Assembly: GCA_033030425.1 (NCBI GenBank)
Contig: JAUFSD010000017.1
Location: forward strand, 930,001 to 994,000
Length of the DNA: 64,000 nucleotides
DNA from: Verpa conica
Lineage: Eukaryota; Ascomycota; Pezizomycetes; Pezizales; Morchellaceae
Direction of reading: 5' to 3'
Shown: piece by piece, positions 57,909 through 64,000 of the stretch
Layout: the number at the start of each line of letters is the position of its first letter
Position numbering within the stretch: the first letter of the stretch is position 1
Made by a program: the position numbers and the translations under genes
Notes under the pieces: model-generated
The model's database searches: none
Told to the model about the DNA's origin: nothing
The model's input: only the letters and a program-made list of their open reading frames with translations

Positions 57909-58942
57909 TCCCAACAGTACTTATAGACCAATTCTTCCATATATCTTTACAATACTCTTGATGAATAAGTAGTTTGGGATCCGCGCAACTCTATCCTTCG
58001 ATCCTCTTATTTTATCTTATTCTGTTCTATTTATCGCGCTAACTTGTCTCAGAAAAGACCTATGTAGTCCAAAGGGTGCCTTATTAATAAAAAGCAAGGC
58101 AGACCAAAAATGTATTACTGACTTAAGAGAACCTAGTCTCTTGGGTGCTCCTACACCATACACCAAATCTTATTTGTAACTACACTATACTTACTCGATG
58201 CCCTATAATAAGATACTTGTTGCCATTAGTCATCTGAGTGATATTTCATGGATTGGTGTCTAGCATTTCTATACGCGTGCCAACCTTATACCCACTACCT
58301 ATATAGGCAAACCTGATATATAGTTAGAATCTTTTTAGCACAAATTATACAATACCTAAGCAGACTCTCGACCGCTTACTTCTATACAGTGGTAATAAAA
58401 AAGAGCATGTATTAAATGAATAATAATCACCAATAAATAAAGAAGTAGCGTAAGAAATCGTACAACTCTCGGCAAAACTCTGATTTCGGCTTTATTAGGA
58501 TTGCTGTCTGTTTCCTAGCTTATGCTTTGATACACTGGCTGCTTTATTTTCAATATAACTATGAAACTGACCTAGCACCCGCTAGGTCTTGAGTAATATG
58601 ATTGGTGCTGCTATGTATGTAGGGCAGGCAAGATCTAAAAATAACTATATTCTTATCTACCAGTAATCTCTTCCCCGGGTGACTTCCTACTAACACAACC
58701 ATGATGTCAATAAACTCGATTTGTAAGTCGCGTTTCCCCTGCACCGCTGTAACAGTTCCCGAACAGCCGTCCCGACAATATTGGTTTTAACAATGCCTCC
58801 ATACACCCATTGCAAGAAAATCTTAAATGATGGCATTTTCCCAGAAATTCTTTCTTCAAGCCATACTCTCTACTAAGTAGCCTACTCATGAATAGTAAAG
58901 ATCCTTGCTCACCGCTGTCGTGCAAAGCAGCGACCACCGTGA
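57909..58942. other. Spacer, no gene seen
   Basis: About 1 kb, AT-rich. Small frames on the minus strand (58744-58559, 58958-58707) are not family-like. Confidence 0.45.
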
Positions 58943-60271
58943 CGGAAGTCATGTACAAATTTCTTCAAGGCGAAAATCCCCTGTGAGGTTTTAGGGGCAG
59001 CTTGTGAGCGATGCGTAGCTAAAGGTTTAGAGTGTCTATATTCTCCGAGTATAGTCGCTGCGAAGACGCCAACGACAAGGGTAGATATGTCGAGCCCTAG
59101 ACCTTCAAATTCTTCGGGTGATGACATTGATTTTGGTGCGATCCTCTAAGATTTATGATCAAGCGATATTGAAGCTGTAGCTCAAAATACGTTTGCGTGG
59201 GAGGACTTTAGCCTACCTTCCCCAAATACATTTAGACTCCCGCTTGAGACATCGGTGGACATTCAGGTCAATGGAGCAAGTGCAGATATAATAGCTGGAG
59301 CCTTTAAGCCGCCGTGGACGCCAGGACAATTCTTATGCTCACGTTTGGGCTATAGGAGCTACAGCCGAAGGCACGTCCTACTATATTCACTGACAGAGAG
59401 ACCAATAACTACCGCTTTGCGGTTATACACAATTATGATGCAGCCGGATGGAACACCACTATTTATACATGCTACATGCCCGGGCTATGCAGATATGAAA
59501 ACAACATTAGAGAACTGTGTTAGTCTTGTACTTTTGTGGAAATCACAGAGAGTGTTTAATAGCCACTTTATTGAAGAAGGTATATATAGAGAGAGAAGTT
59601 TCTGAGTAAAGTATGTATAGCAAATATATCCTCAAAAGCTTCGTAGATTAATTATATAGACAGTATCGATCATGCTCATAGTATGGAATGTTAACTGCTA
59701 TCCAAGCGTTCACTATCTATGAAATACTAGAATACCTTGGCCTCAAGTCGTTTGATCAGTACACTTTAGCTATTCATGAAATGGCGTATTATGTATGGTG
59801 TCTTAGAATACTCTGCAACTATGAGTTAACCGGTCAGCGCCCATCGTGGGAGGGTTGGGTCTTTGTCGAATCAAGGCGTCGGTAGGCTAGACTTCCTCTT
59901 TCAGAAATCGTTTCATGGCCTTGTGTTTACCTGAGCAGACCTATGACTTATGATCGTCCTATTTCTCTTTGATTCTCTTTGCCATTTAACCAGGCTAAAC
60001 TGGTAGTTATATGTCCGAAGCTTATTGAGATACCTTTGACGTCTAGTAAGAGGTTGTGGGAGGCACTAAACCGTGAAGCTTGGGAGATGAAATATCAGAA
60101 GATGCTGAAGACACAGTACGGACAGAGAGATAGGCTGAAGTTAAGGATCTGTGGGAGGCCAAGTTAGACGAGGAAGTATTAGAGAGGTGGATTACAGAGA
60201 TAGATGGCCTGGGTAGTGCTGTGCTGTCAATTTGCATAAGTGCGGGTGGTGGCGGTGGGGGAAAATTGTGA
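58943..60271 (+). pseudogene. Decayed Zn(II)2Cys6 transcription factor
   Basis: Remains of a fungal regulator with an N-terminal zinc cluster. From 58952 the frame reads CTNFFKAKIPC then EVLGAACERCVAKGLECLYSPS. Spacing C-x6-C-x2-C-x6-C for ligands 3-6 is intact, but ligand 2 is Phe (CTNF where CTNC is expected). A TGA lies just upstream of the cluster, and TAA and TGA interrupt the same frame near 59148-59158. The middle homology domain follows (59159-59605: PLFIHATC, LENCVSLVLLWKS), then 59688-59885 (MLTAIQAFTIYEILEYLGL, WEGWVFVESRRR). After a gap come 59997 onward (CPKLIEIPLTSSKRLWEA) and, after a frameshift near 60130, LERWITEIDGLGSAVL. The usual segment after ESRRR is missing. Some breaks could be introns, but the lost Cys and frameshift argue for a dead gene. 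Confidence 0.7.
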
Positions 60272-61697
60272 TCTGTAGGATTATGCATAATTATTGACAC
60301 CCCTCGTCATTTTAGATGTATGCTACTATGATTCGAATATAGGAATATCCAATTAAACGTTTATCTAGCACTCTACTAAAAGAGCTACCTGCAACCGACC
60401 GTTATTGGCCACTGAAGTGGACTATTTAATATGGCTATCTCCGGATTCATAAATCTTTGGATTGTCTCGGTATCCCGGGCCTCATCTGGCAGGCCTCAGC
60501 CTCGGTAGTACTCTAACTAGACGAGTTCAATGTACTGGGTCATTGGAGGCCAGGGCACCCTTGAATAGAGCGGGTAATGGTTAAAGTTCCCGGAGGAAGG
60601 GGCAGGATTTCTGTACCAGCAAAGACACTTACAATGATTTCTTATAATGTGAAGGGACTGTTCATTATTCTAGAGTAGGGCGAAGGGTGGGTGACGTGCT
60701 TGTGGTGCAATTATAGGAAGGCCCTTGCTTGCGAATTTGTGAGCCGCTGACGTGGAGGTGAGAGGAGGTGAGAAGGTGGAGGTGAGGTTGAGGTGAGAGA
60801 AGGGAGGGAAGAAATGTGCCTAGCGCAAGAGCAGCTTACAGTCTTCAATGCATACATCTCTTCACATGCTAAGGGGCTTACCCCTCCCAACATCCACTTG
60901 CGAAGATATTCCCCTCCCTCAGACATAAAACGTTGAAACAGCTGTCATATCAAGTGTTGTTCATACACATATGTAAGGTACACCGTACATATCTCTTGAT
61001 TATCTTGAGCGCTTCTGTATGGGTGGTGGCGCTAAACGAAGCTGGGCTCAGACATGTCGCCAGACCAGGCACAGGAAAAAAGCAGGCAAGAACCTATCGG
61101 CTTGGCGTATCTGATACATGTTTGCCCCTGGCATATGTCCCTGGCCCCACCGATCAACAGTGCCCACTCCCTTTTAGCTTCCTTGACCGGGCTATGATTG
61201 GGTGGTGTATCCCACGCTCGCCTGTTGGCTCATAAGCTACATCTAAGGCCGTTTTGCGCGCGGGACCTTTCCTAGGCCCTTTCCTTTTCCTCTCTGCAGG
61301 CCCCTGGACGGAGCTCAGAGATTCCCATACTGTCTCGAGTCTTGACGACCGAACACCATCACCACCACCACACTCCTTAATACTCACGTTCTTTACTTGT
61401 GTTGTTGCATAATAGTTGGCTACCCATTTCCCACCCCTCCAACCGTGTGTTGGAAGAACCGTCCGTCGACATCCCCAACAATAAATCACCACGCATTTTT
61501 TGCAGCAACCGCTGTCACCTTTTTCCACGGACCACCGTGGGTAATGAGAAATATCGTCTCATGAGGCTCTTGTAACCGCTTTCACATTCATTTTTTTACT
61601 ATTTGGACTACACGTCCAAAGACACTCATTAACAGAAACATTACCAACTACAATTCTGTGCCGGCCACAGAAATAAACACTACGCTTACCCAGCAAA
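60272..61697. other. Spacer upstream of MFS gene
   Basis: 1.4 kb. It contains a purine-rich GGTGAGG-type run near 60753-60805 and presumably the MFS promoter at the right. No gene is supported. Confidence 0.45.
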
Positions 61698-63516
61698 ATG
61701 TCAGCTTTATCGCTATTTGAGGAACAATCCCTTGGGATCCATGTCACCGACATGGACGTGGAGGATGATGATTATCGAGGTCCTTTGTTTGAGAAATATG
61801 GGGTTGAGATAGGCGAGGAGGAAGTTGAGGAGGAAGAAAGGGATGAAGAGCTGTTGAAGAAGGTGGATGGGGAGATCCTGAAGGATAGGAATCAACTCTG
61901 GTTAATTTACTCTTTGCACTTGGCAGAAGCGTATGTTCACTTCACCCCGATAGACTCCTACCCGACGCTGACATATAAATAGTATTGTCGCATCGAGTCT
62001 TCAACCGCAACTATATATCCTCCTACGCGACAGTCAGCTTTGCGGAAGCGTCAACTCTGCGTATTGGACTGGCCTAGTCGAGACAGTTTTTGCCCTTGGC
62101 TCAATCGCTGGTGAGTACTTTTAGGGGACGTTGAGGAGATGAGTGGGGAGGCTAAAGTTATTCCTAGGTCTCTACTGGGGATGGATGGGAGACAAGTTTG
62201 GACGAAGGCCAGTTGCTTTGGTGGGAATGCTAGGGTTATCAGTATCCTGTGTAGTCATGGGCTTCAGCAATGGTTTGTTGAGTTGCTGCTTGATCCGCGC
62301 GTTTGGCGGGCTCATGAGCTCTTCGATCCGTGTGTCTACAGCGACCATGATTGGAGATGTTAGCGAGACGTCAAGTACAAAGGCTCGTAACTTCTCTAGG
62401 CTACCCCTCGTGGCTACGGGTGGTGTTATTGGGCCTCTCATCCAGGCACTTCTTGCGCATCGCTTCTCTTCTGACAACGAGATCTGGAAGAGATTCCCTA
62501 TTCTGAGCTCCCAGCTGGCTTGCGCAAGTTTGATGTTTATTATTTTCTTGATTAATCTGGTTTTCCTTAAAGAGGTACAAATTTTTTTTTTTTTTAAAAA
62601 TTCTTTTTAGATTGGTGTGCTGACTATACAGACCTTACCAAAAACGTCTGCTGCTGAGAACCTTGATGAAGAAACCCAGCCGTTATACGGGCGCCGCAGT
62701 AACTCGTCTGACTTCTTGACCGAGAAGGATACTTTTCTCGGCCAATCCGAGACCTCCCCAGAAACGCCGCGCCGTAGGGTCACGTTTTTCAAGAATGACA
62801 GACCGGACCCCATTAAATTTAGCGAGATTATGAAAGCGCCATCGCTGATGATCCTTTTATGCTCTTATTCCTTCCTATCTCTACACTCAGCATCGTTTGA
62901 TCAACTGCTACCCCTCCTTGGTAACTCACCGACCGAGCACGGTGGGCTCGGGTTACCTTGCTTCTTTCTATCATTTGTTGTCTTATTCGCCGGTATCGCC
63001 GCAGGATCAGTGATCTATCTAGGGTTCGCTAAATCAGTCCAGCGGCTAGGGCTGCTTCGCCTTTATCGCTTTTGTTGCTGGGTTTTCCCCTTGATCTACA
63101 TCGCAACACCCTTGGTATCCAAGGTTGCCCGCAGCTCGGAAATCGCTGTATGGATCTCCTCTGCTAGTTCCATCTTTACCAAAACGCTGGTTACAGGCTT
63201 CGCCCAGACACTTGTGGCTTTCCTCGTGACCAATGCTAGCCCTGATGCATATAGTCTCGGAAGTATTATGGGGTTCATGCAAGGCGCGACTGCGTTCCGG
63301 TCACTTGCCGTTGCAGGGACCGGTGTCGCTTTCTCGTTGAGCGACGATGTCTCGATTGAGATAACGAATTACAGCCTTTGGGCAGCAATGACTATCATCT
63401 CTCTTGGTGGTGCTGCTGTCGCATACTTTGTGAGAGATCATCCTACTGTTAGAGATTACGAGTCGAGTCTTAAGTGGGAGGTTTGCTATGAGAGTACGGA
63501 AGACCTTTCTCTATAG
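61698..63516 (+). CDS. Major facilitator superfamily transporter (YCR023C/ZIFL-like)
   Basis: Polytopic membrane transporter of the fungal MFS group that includes yeast YCR023C; the substrate is unknown. Exons 61698-61930, 61983-62110, 62168-62574 and 62611-63516 give 557 residues. An acidic cytosolic N-terminus of about 70 residues leads into TM1, assembled across a splice (SLHLAEAIVASSLQP). TM2 is LVETVFALGSIAG, joined to LYWGWMGDKFGRRPVALVG, which holds MFS motif A (GDKFGRRP). TM3-6 follow, then a polar central loop (about 265-315) and the second bundle with GIAAGSVIYLGFAKSVQRLG and GFAQTLVAFLVTNASP. The exon 3 acceptor is placed at CCTAG rather than AAAG because only that restores GSIAGLYWG. 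The third intron is just 36 nt with a run of 14 T. Confidence 0.88.
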
Positions 63517-64000
63517 AGACTCCTATAGACGAGACACGTGCCTGGTTGTGTATTCGCTTAATGGGGGTCGTTATTTCTTCCCATGTCCGAGAAGCTTTTA
63601 TAGCGGCTTTGAAAGATCCAACCTTCAATCCGGGGCAAGCCGCTCCGACTATTTTTCTTTGTAACGGAGGTTATCTGCACATGCAGACTAAGCTTGATAC
63701 CTTTTCCAACCCTCCCTTCCTACCTGGGATTTTCTTTTTTCCTTTCTCTTTTTTGAACTATTGATACTGTTGGTTAGCGGGGTTTTGGTTCGGGGTATAT
63801 CATTGCTTGGTGCAGTATGATTAGGGTTTTTTAGTCTGTTGAATGGATTGCTTTGCGTCCTACGCTTTTCGGTTAAGGATTTGTGGATATTTTTATTCCC
63901 TGTAACAAATATGGAGGGGCTGACTTCTTTACTGGTGTTTTAACATTTATTTCCTAGTGTCTTTTTCCTTTACCTACTTTTTCCTTTGTACATTTAGGTA
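63517..64000. other. MFS gene 3' flank
   Basis: T-rich sequence after the MFS stop codon to the window edge. No gene is visible. Confidence 0.45.

Noticed and set aside
58909..59127. Minus-strand frame of 72 codons
   Set aside because: Shadow of the zinc-cluster remnant that reads sensibly on the plus strand.
1..64000. CRISPR arrays, prophage, bacterial operons or integrons
   Set aside because: No spaced direct repeats or prokaryotic gene organisation; all features are eukaryotic nuclear.

Overview
The window looks like nuclear DNA of a filamentous ascomycete (Pezizomycotina). All recognisable proteins are fungal-type eukaryotic housekeeping proteins. Genes are split by many short introns (about 36-110 nt) with GT/AG ends and clear branch sites such as TACTAAC, CACTAAC and ACTAAT. 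There are no operons. A U6 snRNA gene with a fungal-type downstream B box is present. Many introns, several micro-exons and AT-rich, transposon-bearing spacers would fit an early-diverging lineage such as Pezizomycetes or Orbiliomycetes, but that placement is inference.

Layout. 1-3898 (-): VPS10 sorting receptor, cut by the left edge. 4955-5954 (-): coiled-coil protein with one C-terminal membrane segment. 7934-8300 (-): CGR1. 9228-10455 (+): ARG11-type mitochondrial carrier. 10.5-16.3 kb: gene-poor spacer with a MITE, retroelement tail and purine-rich tract. 16334-18109 (-): REG1, the PP1 regulatory subunit of glucose repression. 18.1-22.7 kb: empty spacer. 22686-23526 (+): TMA22/DENR. 24-29.3 kb: transposon island, with a foldback MITE and a 3.6 kb element bounded by Tc1/pogo-like ends that holds a 1.2 kb-armed inverted repeat with three copies of a tRNA-like SINE. 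29328-29432 (-): U6 snRNA. 30271-32695 (+): ELMO/CED-12 protein. 33285-34786 (-): GRF zinc-finger protein. 37402-39093 (-): TFB2 of TFIIH. 39685-40755 (+): HPM1 histidine methyltransferase. 41007-41717 (+): PXMP4/PMP24 peroxisomal membrane protein. 42185-45280 (-): EF-hand MscS channel (Msy1/2 type). 46486-48353 (+): alpha-tubulin. 49031-51583 (+): MPS1 kinase. 53874-56924 (+): UTP14. 57.8 kb: pogo-like MITE. 58943-60271 (+): decayed Zn2Cys6 regulator. 61698-63516 (+): MFS transporter.

Functional themes recur by chance rather than as a cluster: ribosome biogenesis and translation (CGR1, UTP14, TMA22, HPM1 acting on Rpl3), mitosis (alpha-tubulin, then MPS1, same strand and 0.7 kb apart), transcription and RNA (TFB2, U6) and organelle traffic or transport (VPS10, ARG11, PXMP4, the MscS channel, MFS). 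The most unusual material is the SINE-bearing inverted repeat beside the U6 gene, the set of micro-exons (12, 16, 20 and probably 22 nt), a GC-AG intron in UTP14, and a Zn2Cys6 gene that has lost a zinc-ligand cysteine. Exon joins were worked out by hand from reading frame, splice signals and family resemblance. Homology calls rest on recognised motifs, not on database searches.
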